From Siphonodentalium dalli (lineage: Eukaryota; Mollusca; Scaphopoda; Gadilida; Siphonodentaliidae), in the NCBI GenBank assembly GCA_032622095.1, contig CP136062.1:55349849-55413848 (forward strand): a stretch of DNA of 64,000 bases, in the 5' to 3' direction. Both the position numbers and the translations under genes were made by a program. Under the pieces are notes generated by a model. That model did not search any database. It saw nothing but the letters and a program-made list of their open reading frames with translations, and had not been told where the DNA came from. Numbering within the stretch: position 1 is the stretch's first letter; every line of letters starts with the position of its first letter. Positions 10,670 to 21,188 of the stretch are shown one piece after another.

Positions 10670-10993
10670 CAGTAATGCCCTAAGTAATCGACCTCTTAAC
10701 CAAAGCAGAATTATGGGTAACTTTTCAGGATTTAGTCGGAAATATGGCCTGTTGCCATTCATCGGAAAGCTCTCGGCGAGAGCTTTCCGATGAATGGCAA
10801 CAAGCCATATTTCCGACTATGGGAGCTGGTTCAGCATTAACTCTTTCGCTGCCAATCTCACATAAATGCAAGTTACCCAGTCGCTGCCAATAGCACATTT
10901 ATGAATGGCAACAAGCCATATTTCCGACTAAATCCTGAAAGGTTACCCATAATTCTGCTGTGGTTAAGGAGTCGATTATTTAGAGCATTACTG
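10670..10993. mobile_element. Family A MITE, copy 6, interrupted
   Basis: The left part (10670-10818) reads through the central hairpin to TTTCCGACTA. The right part resumes at about 10902 with GAATGGCAACAAGCCATATT and ends at GAGCATTACTG. Between them is TGGGAGCTGGTTCAGCATTA plus ACTCTTTCGCTGCCAATC. The arm segment is present on both sides of the interruption, and the outer breakpoint of the large inverted duplication falls here. Confidence 0.8.
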
Positions 10994-11602
10994 TACCAAG
11001 CTTCTAACAGGACCATAAAAGGAGCTATTTTTAAAACAGGCAACTTGTGGAAATGTTTGGAAAGTAGCAAAAGGGAGAACTCTATCTGGTTAGTTTGCGT
11101 CTATATATTCATCAAGGGAAATATCATTTTGACTCAGAGAGATTTCATTCGGCTGTATATCAGAAATAAACCACTTTATTATGCCGTTGTAAATAAATAA
11201 TATTCCCAATCTTAAGTTTTCCGTTTTTTTTCTCCACAAAATGGTATTTGTTACTTGAAATCGGCTTTTATAAAAATTGTGTTATTGTTTTAGTGCGACT
11301 GCGGACACTGAAATCTTTATTTGCAGGTTAAAATTGCAGGTGGGGAAAATCACTGGGGGAGCACCCACTGCGCATTCTCATGCAAGACCGCAAGCATATC
11401 GTAGCTCAAGCAATGTTTGATTTTTAACAGGAAAAATTGTGGCGTGTTCTTGGCAACATGTTCAAACAATTCAACGCATTGGACTTCTTCAAAGGAGACA
11501 CTTTTAATTGAGCTGAGAGCCTGATACAGTAGAGGGAGCGTTTGTTTCTGCCCGCTGCTACGCCGACAGGGAGAAGCGGGCCATGATTCTGGCCACCATA
11601 AT

Positions 11603-12147
11603 CAGGTCTGGCAATTCCCAAATATAGCTACAATAGCCATATGTAGCTTTTGTAGCTACATGTACATGTGGCTATTGATGATGGGTGGATCTGGTTGAAG
11701 AGAGATAACCCAATCCAACAAACAACCATTTAAATATACAAGAACATATATGGTTTGATTATACTCTTGGTAAATAAATATTGTTTGCCATTTTCATGTA
11801 CAATTAACAATTAACAAAATTGTTACTTTTTCCTGACAACTGTACCTAAATAGAAGAATAGATTATATATGGATGGAACCGAGTCCCATATCACATAGCA
11901 TAACCATTTTCTAAACAGATGCATGATGTCCTTAGCTATATATGCTTCTCAAATTCTGCATACTGGTGAAACCGAAATGTCATCCGCAGTGGTTTCATGA
12001 GCTGTAACAACATAATACCCCTCACCCTTAGTTACAACAGCTCACGGTAATGCTTGCATGCAATGCAAATTGGTAAAATATTGTTTTACGATAGTCAAAT
12101 GTGTCTACAATAGCTATTGTAGCTATAATTGGGAATTCCCAGACCTG
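11603..12147. mobile_element. 545 bp TIR element with CAGGTCTGGGAATTCCCA ends (left arm copy)
   Basis: The left end CAGGTCTGGCAATTCCCAAA and the right end GGGAATTCCCAGACCTG are inverted repeats of about 40 bp that continue into TATAGCTACAATAGC. ATAAT flanks both ends (11598-11602 and 12148-12152), a plausible 5 bp duplication. Internal TGTAGCTACA-type palindromes are present. The mirror copy in the right arm has the same flanks, so insertion preceded the inverted duplication. Confidence 0.8.
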
Positions 12148-12686
12148 ATAATTGCTGACATTGTGAAATCGGTGCAGAAATTGAAATAGCCTAGTGTTTT
12201 ATATAATGTTGCGTTAGGAACTTGAGATACATGCCATATATCTACATTTGTAGATACATGAGGAGAATGAAATATTACCCTTTGCTTTTTTTGGCTTTGT
12301 TTTCACACTAGAGACCTATATAGAACTTCAACAAGTTGAATTAAGGGTCTCACCGCAGCGTCTGCAGGCTTGCCACTTTTCTCCACCTGCGATTTTTTTC
12401 CCCATCTGCGATTTAAAATCGCAGCGTCTGGGGTAGCACTTAATGTGGCCTGGAAGAGAGCCACTATATTTCATGGCTAAAAATGACAAATAATATTCCC
12501 AATAAAACAACCATCAAGTGTTTCTACTCGAATCATGAGTAATCATATTGTGTTTTATCCATATTTGTTTGCTGTCTGCACGTTAAGTATTGTGGGAATT
12601 CCCAAGACACGTATGTCTGGGCACTTTGCACTTTCGAATACTGATGCCGACAATTGGTGGATAATCTTTGTACAGCAGGAAAGCTA

Positions 12687-12899
12687 CAGTAATGCCCCAA
12701 ATAATCGACTCCTTAACCACAGCAGAATTATGGGTAATTTTTCAGGATTTAGTCGGAAATATGGCTTGTTGCCATTTATTGGAAAGCTCTCAGTGAGGGC
12801 TTTCCGATGAATAGCAACAAGCCATATTTCCGACTAAATCCTGAAAAGTAACCCATAATTCTGCTATGGTTAAGGAGTCGATCATTTAGGGCATTACTG
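12687..12899. mobile_element. Family A MITE, copy 7 (in left arm)
   Basis: Full-length palindrome with TA flanks, CAGTAATGCCCCAAATAATC to ATTTAGGGCATTACTG. It corresponds to 18649-18859 in the right arm. Confidence 0.92.
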
Positions 12900-12957
12900 T
12901 ATATAATTTTTCGGTGTCATTTGATATGGAAGTCAGACTCCTTTTAACACTCTCTTT

Positions 12958-13030
12958 TAGTATTGAAACAACTAGGGAATTTCGTAGTCGACTAGTCGGC
13001 ATCCCTTAAGTCGACTACTAGTCGACACCT
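12958..13030 (+). mobile_element. hAT-like element terminus (left arm)
   Basis: TAGTATTGAAACAACTAGGG followed by TCGTAGTCGACTAGTCGG resembles the terminus and subterminal TCGACTAGTCG boxes of the hAT element at 57998-59902. The right-arm copy (ending at 18590) preserves the form TAGTGTTGAAACGACTAGGG. The opposite terminus is not found, so the element is probably truncated. Confidence 0.6.
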
Positions 13031-13734
13031 ACTATGAAGAACAATCAAAATCCACACAGGATTATCGAAGTATTTTCTTAGACATCGAGGATCTTTCCAT
13101 TTCAATGTGTTGGATATGTGATTTTTAACAGCTGTTTGTCATCATAAATTTATTAAAACATGCATACTTATCATTATATTTATCGATGTTGACAGCCGAT
13201 AGTGACAGGTAAGTATCATGAACATCACTCATATGATATAATATTGGAGTTAAACTTCAGTATTGAAGTTATGTTCACGTGCGATCATGGCAAAGTGATG
13301 GTCATAAATACTAGAGAAACTTCGAAATAGCTTGATGCAACAAGCTTCCTAACTTCCGGTGCATGCGCAGTCTATTTTCACCCGATGATATCACAACTGT
13401 GCATTTATACGTGGTTCTGTGTGTTAATTACAGGTGTAACATTTTATATAATATTCAGCGAGCTATTCCGATATACCATGTAATCGTTGGTTTACTTTAG
13501 GGGTGTGTGGGTTATATCAGGATTTCCGCTACTTATGTCGATCAGGCTGGCCATCCAGTGGGCTCATTCCTCTCCCCAACCTTGACTTAATATTGGTCAC
13601 AAAATATAGCAACAGACCTAGCTCAGTCCCATTTACACAGGATGAGCGATCACCGACACTGCATGATGATTAACAGATTGCAAGGAATTCTACATTTGAG
13701 TCGGAAGATTCATGGCATGATGTGTAGCCAGAGA

Positions 13735-13796
13735 ATCCTGAAAAGTTACCCATAATTCTCATGTGGTTAAGGAGTCGATTACTTAGGGGATTACTG
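13735..13796. mobile_element. Half family A element at the inner arm boundary
   Basis: Only the right half is present, CCTGAAAAGTTACCCATAAT to GGGGATTACTG, followed by TA. It starts two bases after the left arm ends and is not mirrored in the right arm. Confidence 0.85.
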
Positions 13797-13947
13797 TAGT
13801 TAAGGCTACATTTTGTGGAAAATTATAACAGGGGTCTGACTTTCATATCAATGTACTTAGAAAAGGCCGAGCTTTACAACATACAAAAACGCTAACTTTT
13901 CTCATGAGGCACTCATGAATATTAAACAGTTTCTGTCAATAAAGGTA

Positions 13948-14346
13948 CAAGTCTGAGTTTAGTGTGCCTGTCATTTGCAGTATGAGGTCCCCAGAGGGTG
14001 AATATAGTGACACTATCCCGCATAGTGGGCTAGCATCACTAAATTCACCCTCTGGGGACCTCATTCTGCTTAGGCCTCATCTTCGCTGGAAAGTTTCTTT
14101 TTTATCAAATTTCTATAGAAACTTCTTCACATAGATTCTATTTCTTTTTTAGTTTAGTTTCTCTATATCCCCAAATTGGCAGACAACACATTGCATAATC
14201 GAGGTACCAATGGGTGTACATCACAATATTCACCATTTGGGAACTTCAACCTGAGTCTATCTCCCATAGCAGATGAGGCCATGCAGAATGAGGTCCCAAG
14301 ATGGTGAATTTGGTTATGCTAGCCCGCCACACTAAACTCAGGCTTG
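13948..14346. mobile_element. Family B foldback element, long form, copy 2
   Basis: Starts CAAGTCTGAGTTTAGTGTGC and ends ACTAAACTCAGGCTTG. It has the GAGGTCCCCAGAGGGTGAAT boxes and the long-form interior TTTAGTTTAGTTTCTCTATA. The right arm has lost part of its central box. Confidence 0.85.
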
Positions 14347-14500
14347 AAGCACGTAGTCTAGTTTCAATAGCTACGTTTTAATGAATATATATTATACTTT
14401 TCACAATTCAACGGAGAATTCATCAAACGTTGAAGCAACAAAGTGGCAACCATGAATATTTATAGTTTTCTGTCGTATTGGTAGTCTAGTTTCATTAGAG
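14345..14500 (+). repeat. Direct repeat shared with 17030-17425
   Basis: AACCATGAATATTTATAGTT followed by TCTGTCGTATTGGTAGTCTA recurs at 17141 and, diverged, at 17288. Both lie in the spacer between the large inverted arms, in the same orientation. Confidence 0.8.
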
Positions 14501-14823
14501 GTCCACCAGATCAGGGTAATTTCCAGGCCAGTTTTGGTACCTGTAACAGGTATGAGCGCCCAAACTCCAGGTGCCCAAAAAACAGTTAGAAAGAAGAAAA
14601 ATTCCTCAGATAATTAGTTTTTTGACCATTATTACTATAAAACAAACACAACTAACACTAAATCATCAAATAAAGCAATAAATTGTCATTTTATGGCAGT
14701 ATGTACATATAGTTCAAGGGGGAGGCCACCCCATACCATCCCCAACTAAGGTCTGCGGCCTTCGGATATGACTTTGGCATATAAACAGGTGTCCCCAAAT
14801 AATTACTGGAAACTACACTGCGT

Positions 14824-14928
14824 GACCAGATGGTGAATTTGGTGCTAGCCTGCTATGTGGAATAGCGTCATAAATTTCACCCCAGGGACCTCATTCTGAA
14901 AATGACAGGCACACTATACTCAGGCTTG
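14824..14928. mobile_element. Family B fragment, copy 3
   Basis: Contains CCAGATGGTGAATTTGGTGC, then CAGGGACCTCATTCTGAAAA and the terminus ACTCAGGCTTG. The left terminus is missing, where the sequence is joined to unrelated AATTACTGGAAACTACACTG. Confidence 0.75.
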
Positions 14929-14967
14929 GACTGGTTCAAACACTTAATTCCAATAGCAATTAATTAC

Positions 14968-15227
14968 TTAACCCTTTGAGTGCCAGGGGCCGATCTAATC
15001 GGCCCTAAACCTACACAATAAGTCTGTTAAAGAATATAATAAAATATATTAAAATTGTAAAAAAAAAAAATAAAAAAAAAAATAAATAAATAAAAAAAAA
15101 ATTGTTAGGCCAATCCATTCTCTTATATATGCGAGGCGACCTATGGTCGACTCGCATATATAAGAGAATGCATTGGCACAGGGTATATGGGTTAATACAA
15201 AAATCGGCCTGGCACTCAAAGGGTTAA
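14968..15227. mobile_element. Family C MITE (piggyBac-like), copy 1
   Basis: TTAA flanks CCCTTTGAGTGCCAGGGGCC on the left and GGCACTCAAAGGG on the right. The interior holds an A-rich run and the 66 bp palindrome GCCAATCCATTCTCTTATAT ... GAATGCATTGGC (about 15110-15177). TTAA targets with CCC...GGG termini are typical of piggyBac. No coding capacity. Confidence 0.9.
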
Positions 15228-15326
15228 AAGGATATAACTTTCATAGGAATGTACCTGTCAGTGTAACAAAAACAGGCTCACAACACTCTGAGGCATTCAT
15301 GAATAATCGCATAGCAGTATACATGC

Positions 15327-15633
15327 TTAACCCTTTACCCAACAAACCGGCCAAATAAAGCTTCAACAGCCTAAAATATCTTCGGTCTGTCTCAATAGAA
15401 CCATACAAATATGGATATCATAGGTCGCCTCGCATATATAAGAGAATGCATTGGCCTAAAAAAAGTCTTTTTTTAACACTTTTTACCATTTTTTCTTACA
15501 TTCTTTAACAATTTTATAATTTTTAATGTGTTAAGCCAATGCATTCTCTTATATATGCGAGGCGACCTATGGTCGACTCGCATATATAAGAGAATGCATT
15601 GGCACAGGGCCGTTCTGTTGGGTAAAGGGTTAA
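15327..15633. mobile_element. Family C MITE, CCCTTTACCCAACA subtype, copy 2
   Basis: TTAA-CCCTTTACCCAACAAACC on the left, GGTTGGGTAAAGGG-like (TGTTGGGTAAAGGG) TTAA on the right. It contains one half palindrome (15418-15456) and one complete palindrome (15540-15605). The same subtype is at 24854-25253 and 36628-37028, in the opposite orientation. Confidence 0.9.
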
Positions 15634-15674
15634 TTCATTTCAATTGGGGCGTCAGGAAGACAGCATATATCGGC

Positions 15675-15974
15675 CATGCAGCTTCTGTGGAATAAATGAT
15701 TGTTTAACTTCATTATAACCTGTTACATACAATATTTATTTTTTTATTGCACAAAATAATCATCAATCAAGCAATCAATTATAAGCAGCGTTTTTGTGTA
15801 CTTACACAAGCAATGTGCCTTAAAGGGCGATTGTATGCTAACATGCAGCTCCTGTGGAATAAATGACTGTTTTATAGCTTCATTATAACCTGTTACATAT
15901 ATTTGTTTATTACACAAAAAAATCAATCAATCAATTATAAGCAGCGTTTTTGTGTACTTATGCAAGCAATGAAC
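15675..15974 (+). repeat. Tandem duplication, ~167 bp unit, two copies
   Basis: CATGCAGCTTCTGTGGAATA (15675) and CATGCAGCTCCTGTGGAATA (15842) each lead to AATTATAAGCAGCGTTTTTG. The copies differ by small indels. Confidence 0.85.
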
Positions 15975-16250
15975 TTAAAGGGGTACTGTGCACTAAATCC
16001 GGCCATTTATGGGACCATCTCCTTTTATACTCAACAGAATATATGCAACAAATGAATGCATTTGAGCCATGGAGTCATAAATTTCATTTTAATTATAATT
16101 ACCATGTTTTGCATCCTTCATATTAAAAGCACAGGAGTGTATTTTGTACTAATCCTTGATCAAATTCATTCATTTGTTGCATATATTCTGTTTAGTATAA
16201 AAGGAGATGGTCCCATAAACAGCCGGATTTAGAGTACAGTACCTCCTTAA
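15975..16250. mobile_element. Family K MITE (TTAA-flanked), copy 1
   Basis: The left arm AAAGGGGTACTGTGCACTAA, then GGGACCATCTCCTTTTATAC, is complementary to the right arm GTATAAAAGGAGATGGTCCC. TTAA is at both ends. Its right TTAA is also the left TTAA of the next family C element, so two TTAA-targeting elements lie back to back. A partial relative is at 41183-41362. Confidence 0.82.
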
Positions 16251-16501
16251 CCCTTTGAGTGCCAGGTCCGATTTTTTTATCAACCCATATACCCTGTGCC
16301 AATGCATTCTCTTATATATGCGAGTCGACCATAGGTCGCCTCGCATATATAAGAGAATGCATTGGCCTAACAATTTTTTTTGTTTTTTTTACAATTTTTT
16401 ACAATTTTTTACAATTTTAATATATTTTATTATATTCTTTAACAGACTTATTGTGTAGGTTTAGGGCCGATAATATTGGCCCCTGGCACTCGAAGGGTTA
16501 A
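16247..16501. mobile_element. Family C MITE, copy 3
   Basis: TTAA-CCCTTTGAGTGCCAGGTCCG to CCTGGCACTCGAAGGG-TTAA with the central palindrome at about 16298-16364. Orientation is opposite to copy 1. Confidence 0.9.
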
Positions 16502-16676
16502 GCATCCACATTCTTAAAAATAAAGGGAAGTGTAGTATCCTCCAGCCCAATTTTACAATTAACACTCATTCCGCAGAAAGATTCAGTCTGATCGAGTCTC
16601 AACCGCTATTTGCTGCATTTATCCTGTGAGTGTTAGCGATTTAGTCATGAGGCAGTATCCATACACCCTGTCACTA

Positions 16677-16906
16677 ATTCGCGGCCATATTGGATCCACC
16701 AGTCCCGGTTCTGTGGTTTTAGTGCTACAGGTTAAAGTTCTGGAGCAGCATTCCATTATATGGAAGTCATGAATAATTCAAAAGCTCCATTTATGGAAAT
16801 GCTACTCCAGAACTTTGAAATGTAGCACTAAAACCATGGAACCGGGGCTAGAAGAATCTCTGAAACCACGGATAGGAGCAGGATGAATCCAATATGGCCG
16901 TGATCG
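16677..16906. mobile_element. Foldback element with GGCCATATTGGAT arms
   Basis: GCGGCCATATTGGATCCACC at the left pairs with GAATCCAATATGGCCGTGAT at the right. A second complementary pair lies inside: GTGGTTTTAGTGCTACAGGT / TGTAGCACTAAAACCATGG. Total palindrome about 230 bp. No clear target duplication and no other copy noticed. Confidence 0.7.
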
Positions 16907-17029
16907 ACCCAGTGATCTCGCTTATTGAAAAATAACAAGTCTGATAGATTGAGTCAATCTTATCGACAATAGAGTGTCATAATCGCAAGCGAAGGTACCT
17001 TGTAACAAATAAACTACCCAGTTGGTGAA

Positions 17030-17425
17030 TACAAGCCACGCAGTCTAGTTTCAATAACTACTTATTAATGACTATAAATTTGACTTCTCACAATTCAACG
17101 GACAACTCATCAAATGTTGAAGCAACAAAGCGACAACCATGAATATTTATAGTTTTCTGTCCTATTGGTAGTCTAGTTTCATTAGATGTGTTATATTTCT
17201 ATAAGCTCATATGCTCATGATGATCAGCGTAGTATTTTATCGTAAGATCGGTTGATAAATCCTTGTTCAAACAAAGCTGGACAACCATGAATATTTATAG
17301 CTTTCTGTCATATTGGTAGTCCAGTTTCAAAAGATGTGTCATATTTCTATAAGCTCAGTTCTCATGACGATCGGCATAGCATTTTTTGTAAGATCGGTTA
17401 ATGAATCCTTGTTCAAATTAGGTTA
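17030..17425 (+). repeat. Direct repeat region, ~150 bp unit, 2.3 copies
   Basis: ACAACCATGAATATTTATAG starts at 17139 and 17280. Each copy continues to TATTTCTATAAGCTCA and AAGATCGGTT. The upstream part, ACAATTCAACGGACAACTCA, matches the segment at 14411, so this is a second copy of the 14345-14500 repeat with an added tandem unit. Confidence 0.8.
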
Positions 17426-17457
17426 AGTTGGTCAAACAAAAGCCTCTGATAATGCCA

Positions 17458-17872
17458 TGAATCTTTACTCTGGCTACACATCATGTCATGAATCTCCTAC
17501 TCTGGCTACACATCATGCCATGAATCTCTACTCTGGCTACACATCATGTCATGAATCTCTACTCTGGCTACACATCATGCAATGAATATCCACTCTGGCT
17601 ACACATTATGCCATGAACCTCTACTCTGGCTACACATCATGCAATGAATATCCACTCTGGCTACACATTATGCCATGAATCTCTACTCTGGCTACACATC
17701 ATGCCACGAATCTCCTACTCTGGCTACTCATCATGCCATGAATCTCTACTCTGGCTACACATCATGCCATGAGTCTCTACTCTAGCTACACATCATGCCA
17801 TGAATCTCTACTCTAGCTACACATCATGCCATGAATCTCTACTCGATCTGGCTACACATTATGCCATGAATC
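17458..17872 (+). repeat. 31 bp tandem array, ~13 copies, at the inner edge of the right arm
   Basis: The unit is CATGAATCTCTACTCTGGCT followed by ACACATCATGC, with variants AATGAATATCC and an occasional 32 bp unit. The left arm of the inverted duplication ends in a single reverse copy of this unit (about 13703-13732). The 16-mer TCATGAATCTCTACTC is also the terminus of the foldback element at 26771-27390. Confidence 0.92.
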
Positions 17873-18648
17873 TCCAGACTCAAATGTAGGATTCCTTGCA
17901 ATCTGTTAATCATCAGTGTCGGTGATCGCTCATCCTGTGTAAACGGGACTGAGCTAGGTCTGTTGCTATATTTTGTGACCAATATTAAGTCAAGGTTGGG
18001 GAGGGGAATGAGCCCACTGGATGGCCAGCCTGATCGATATAACCCACACACCCCTAAAGTAAACCAACGATTACATGGTATATCCGAATAGCTAGCTCGC
18101 TGAATGTTATATAAAATGTAATTAACACACAGAACCACGTATACATGCACAGTTGTGATATCATCGGGTGAAAATAGACTGCGCATGCACCGGAAGTTAG
18201 GAAGCTTGTTGCATCCAGCTATTTCGAAGTTTCTCTAGTATTTATGACCATCACTTTGCCATGATCGCACATGAACATAACTTCAATACTGAAGTTTACC
18301 TCCAATATTATATCATATGAGTGATGTTCATGATACTTACCTGTCACTATCAGCTGTCAACATCAATAAATATAATGATAAGTATGCATGTTTTAATAAA
18401 TTTATGATGACAAACAGCTGTTAAAAATCACATATCCAACACATTGAAATGGGAAGATCCTCGATGTCTAAGAAAATACTTCGATAATCCTGTGTGGATT
18501 TTGATTGTTCTTCATAGTAGGTGTCGACTAGTAGTCGACTAAGGGATGCCGACTAGTAGACTATGAAATACCCTAGTCGTTTCAACACTAAAAGAGAGGG
18601 TTAAAAGGAGTCTGACTTCCATATCAACTGACACAGAAAAATTATATA

Positions 18649-18859
18649 CAGTAATGCCCTAAATGATCGACTCCTTAACCACAGCAGAATTATGGGTAAT
18701 TTTTCAGGATTTTGTCAGAAATATGGCTTGTTGCCATTCATCGGAAAGCTCTCAGAGAGCTTTCCGATGAATTGCAACAAGCCATATTTCGGACTAAATC
18801 CTGAAAAATTACCCATAATTCTGCTGTGGTTAATGAGTCGATTATTTGGGGCATTACTG
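18649..18859. mobile_element. Family A MITE, copy 9 (in right arm)
   Basis: Full palindrome with TA flanks, mirror partner of 12687-12899. The centre has lost a few bases (CTCAGAGAGC instead of CTCAGTGAGGGC). Confidence 0.92.
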
Positions 18860-19404
18860 TAGATTTCCTGCTGTACAAAGATTATCCACCAATTGTCGGC
18901 ATCAGTATTCGAAAGTGCAAAGTGCCCAGACATATGTGTCTTGGGAATTCCCACAATACTTAACGTGCAGACAGCAAACAAATATGGATAAAACACAATA
19001 TGATTACTCATGATTCGAGTAGAAACACTTGATGGTTGTTTTATTGGGATTATTTGTCATTTTTAGCCATGAAATATAGTGGCTCTCTTCCAGGCCACAT
19101 TAAGTGCTACCCCAGACCCTGCGATTTTAAATCGCAGATGGGGAAAAAAATCGCAGGTGGAGAAAAGTGGCAAGCCTGCAGACGCTGCGGTGCTGCGATG
19201 TTAGACCCTTAATTCAACTTGTTGAAGTGCTATATAGGTCTCTAGTGTGAAAACAAAGCCAAAAAAAGCAAAGGGTAATATATTTCATTCTCCTCATTAT
19301 GCAATTATACAAATGTAGATATATGGCATGTATCTCAAGTTCCTAACACAACATTATATAAAACACTAGGCTATTTCAATTTCTGCACCGATTTCAGCAA
19401 TTAT

Positions 19405-19940
19405 CAGGTCTGGGAATTCCCAATTATAGCTACAATAGCTATTGTAGACACATTTGACTATCGTAAAACAATATTTTACCAATTTGCATTGCATGCAGGC
19501 ATTACCATGAGCTGTTGTAACTAAGGGTGAGGGGTATTATGTTGTTACAGCTCATGAAACCACTGCGGATGACATTTCGGTTTCACCAGGATGCAGAATT
19601 TGAGAAGCATATAGCTAAGGACATGCATCTGTTTAGAAAATGGTTATGCTATGTGATATGGGACTCGGTTCCATCCATATATGATCTATTCTTCTATTTA
19701 GGTACAGTTGTCAGGAAAAAGTAACAATTTTGTTAATTGTTAATTGTACATGAAAATGGCAAACAATATTTATTTACCAAGAGTATAATCAAACCATGTT
19801 CTTGTATATATAAATGGTTGTTTGTTGGATTGGGTTATCTCTCTTCAACCAGATCCACCCATCATCAATAGCCACATGTACATGTAGCTACAAAAGCTAC
19901 ATATGGCTATTGTAGCTATATTTGGGAATTGCCAGACCTG
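19405..19940. mobile_element. TIR element with CAGGTCTGGGAATTCCCA ends (right arm copy)
   Basis: Mirror copy of 11603-12147. Left end CAGGTCTGGGAATTCCCAAT, right end TTGGGAATTGCCAGACCTG, flanked by ATTAT on both sides. It carries about a dozen small differences from its partner. Confidence 0.8.
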
Positions 19941-20553
19941 ATTATGGTGGCCAGAATCATGGCCCGCTTCTCCCTGTCGGCGTAGCAGCGGGCAGAAACA
20001 AATGCTCCCTCTACTGTCTCAGGCTCTCAGCTCAATTAAAAGTGTCTCCTTTGAAGAAGTCCAATGCTTTGAATAGTTTGAGCATGTTGCCAAGAACACG
20101 CCACAATTTTTCCTGTTAAAAATCAAACATTGCTTGATCGCTACGATATGCTTGCGGTCTTGCATGAGAATGCGCAGTGGGTGCTCCCCCAGTGATTTTC
20201 CCCACCTGCAACTTTAACCTGCAAATAAATATTTCAGTGTCCGCAGTCGCACTAAAACAATAACACAATTTTTATAAAAGCCGATTTCAAGTAACAAATA
20301 CCATTTTGTGGAGAAAAAAAACAGGGAAAACTTAAGATTGGGAATATTATATATTTACAACGGCATAATAAAGTGGTTTATTTCTGATATACAGCCGAAT
20401 GAAATCTCTTTGAGTCAAAATTATATTTCCCTTGATGAATATATAGACGCAAACTAACCAGATAGAGTTCTCCCTTTTGCTACTTTCCAAACATTTCCAC
20501 AAGTTGCCTGTTTTAAAAATAGCTCCTTTTATGGTCCTGTTAGAAGCTTGGTA

Positions 20554-20646
20554 CAGTAATGCTCTAAATAATCGACTCCTTAACCACAGCAGAATTATGG
20601 GTAACCTTTCAGGATTTAGTCGGAAATATGGCTTGTTGCCATTCAT
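20554..20646. mobile_element. Family A MITE, truncated copy 10 (right arm)
   Basis: CAGTAATGCTCTAAATAATC through TATGGCTTGTTGCCATTCAT, then joined to AAATGTGCTATTGGCAGCG. Only one arm of the palindrome is present, the mirror of the right half of copy 6. Confidence 0.88.
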
Positions 20647-21010
20647 AAATGTGCTATTGGCAGCGACTGGGTAACTTGCATTTATGTGAGATTGGCAGCG
20701 AAAGAGTTAATGCTGAACCAGCGAAGCTCCCATCGTGAAAGGGTTAATATAATCTGAAACATTCCGATAGCTTTAAATAGCATTATCACCACTATACAGC
20801 ACAGGCTTTGATCGCATTATGATGTCACCGCCCACGCTTCGCATTAGAAATCCCATTTTCTGATTGGGGAAGAGACACATTTAAGTATCTTTAATCCATA
20901 GAAGGTGAAGGAAAAAACATGCAGAGGGTAAAGTTCACAGGAAAACACTCCATTACATGTAGAAACCACCAACTGATGAAGCAACATGATATCATTCAGC
21001 CGTGAATATA

Positions 21011-21188
21011 CAGTAATGCCCTAATTAATCGACTCCATAACCACAGCAGAATTATGGGTAACTTTTCAGGATTTAGTCGGAAATATGGCTTGTTGCCATT
21101 CATCGGAAAGCTCTCCCCGAGTAAATCCTGAAAAGTTACCCATAATTCTGCTGTGGTTATGGAGTTGATTAATTAGGGCATTATACTG
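21011..21188. mobile_element. Family A MITE, copy 11
   Basis: TA-flanked, CAGTAATGCCCTAATTAATC to AATTAGGGCATTATACTG. The inner part of the second arm is deleted after CTCTCCCCGA. Confidence 0.9.

Larger units (their letters stand above)
10820..13732 (+). repeat. Left arm of large inverted duplication (~2.9 kb)
   Basis: Matches the reverse complement of 17849-20734 along its whole length. Landmarks in order are the TTTCGCTGCCAATCTCACAT segment, TATTATGCCGTTGTAAATA, the 545 bp element at 11603, the family A copy at 12687, the hAT-like terminus at 12958, and GATTCATGGCATGATGTGTA at the inner end. Differences are scattered substitutions and small indels, estimated by eye at a few per cent. The arm ends at GCCAGA, directly next to a half family A element. 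Confidence 0.9.
17849..20734 (-). repeat. Right arm of large inverted duplication (~2.9 kb)
   Basis: Reverse complement of 10820-13732. Inner end CTGGCTACACATTATGCCAT, outer end GCAGCGAAAGAGTTAATGCT ... CTCCCAT. The same nested elements appear in mirror order: hAT-like terminus ending at 18590, family A at 18649-18859, TIR element at 19405-19940, family A part at 20554-20646. No gene is recognised in either arm; the open frames they share differ by nonsynonymous changes and look non-coding. Confidence 0.9.

Noticed and set aside
10901-11200. 99-codon frame, also present on the other strand at 20347-20646
   Set aside because: Conserved only because it lies in the inverted duplication and starts inside a family A MITE; no domain or splice support.
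12535-12810. 91-codon frame repeated at 18715-19011 in reverse
   Set aside because: The second half is family A sequence and the differences between copies are not biased to synonymous sites.
13205-13215. Strong donor-like GACAG|GTAAGTATC, conserved in both inverted arms
   Set aside because: An upstream open segment of 26 codons exists, but the two arm differences alter residues and there is no convincing acceptor.
17839-18186. 115-codon minus-strand frame in the right arm
   Set aside because: The matching left-arm sequence is frame-broken, and no domain is recognisable; likely hAT-related non-coding sequence.
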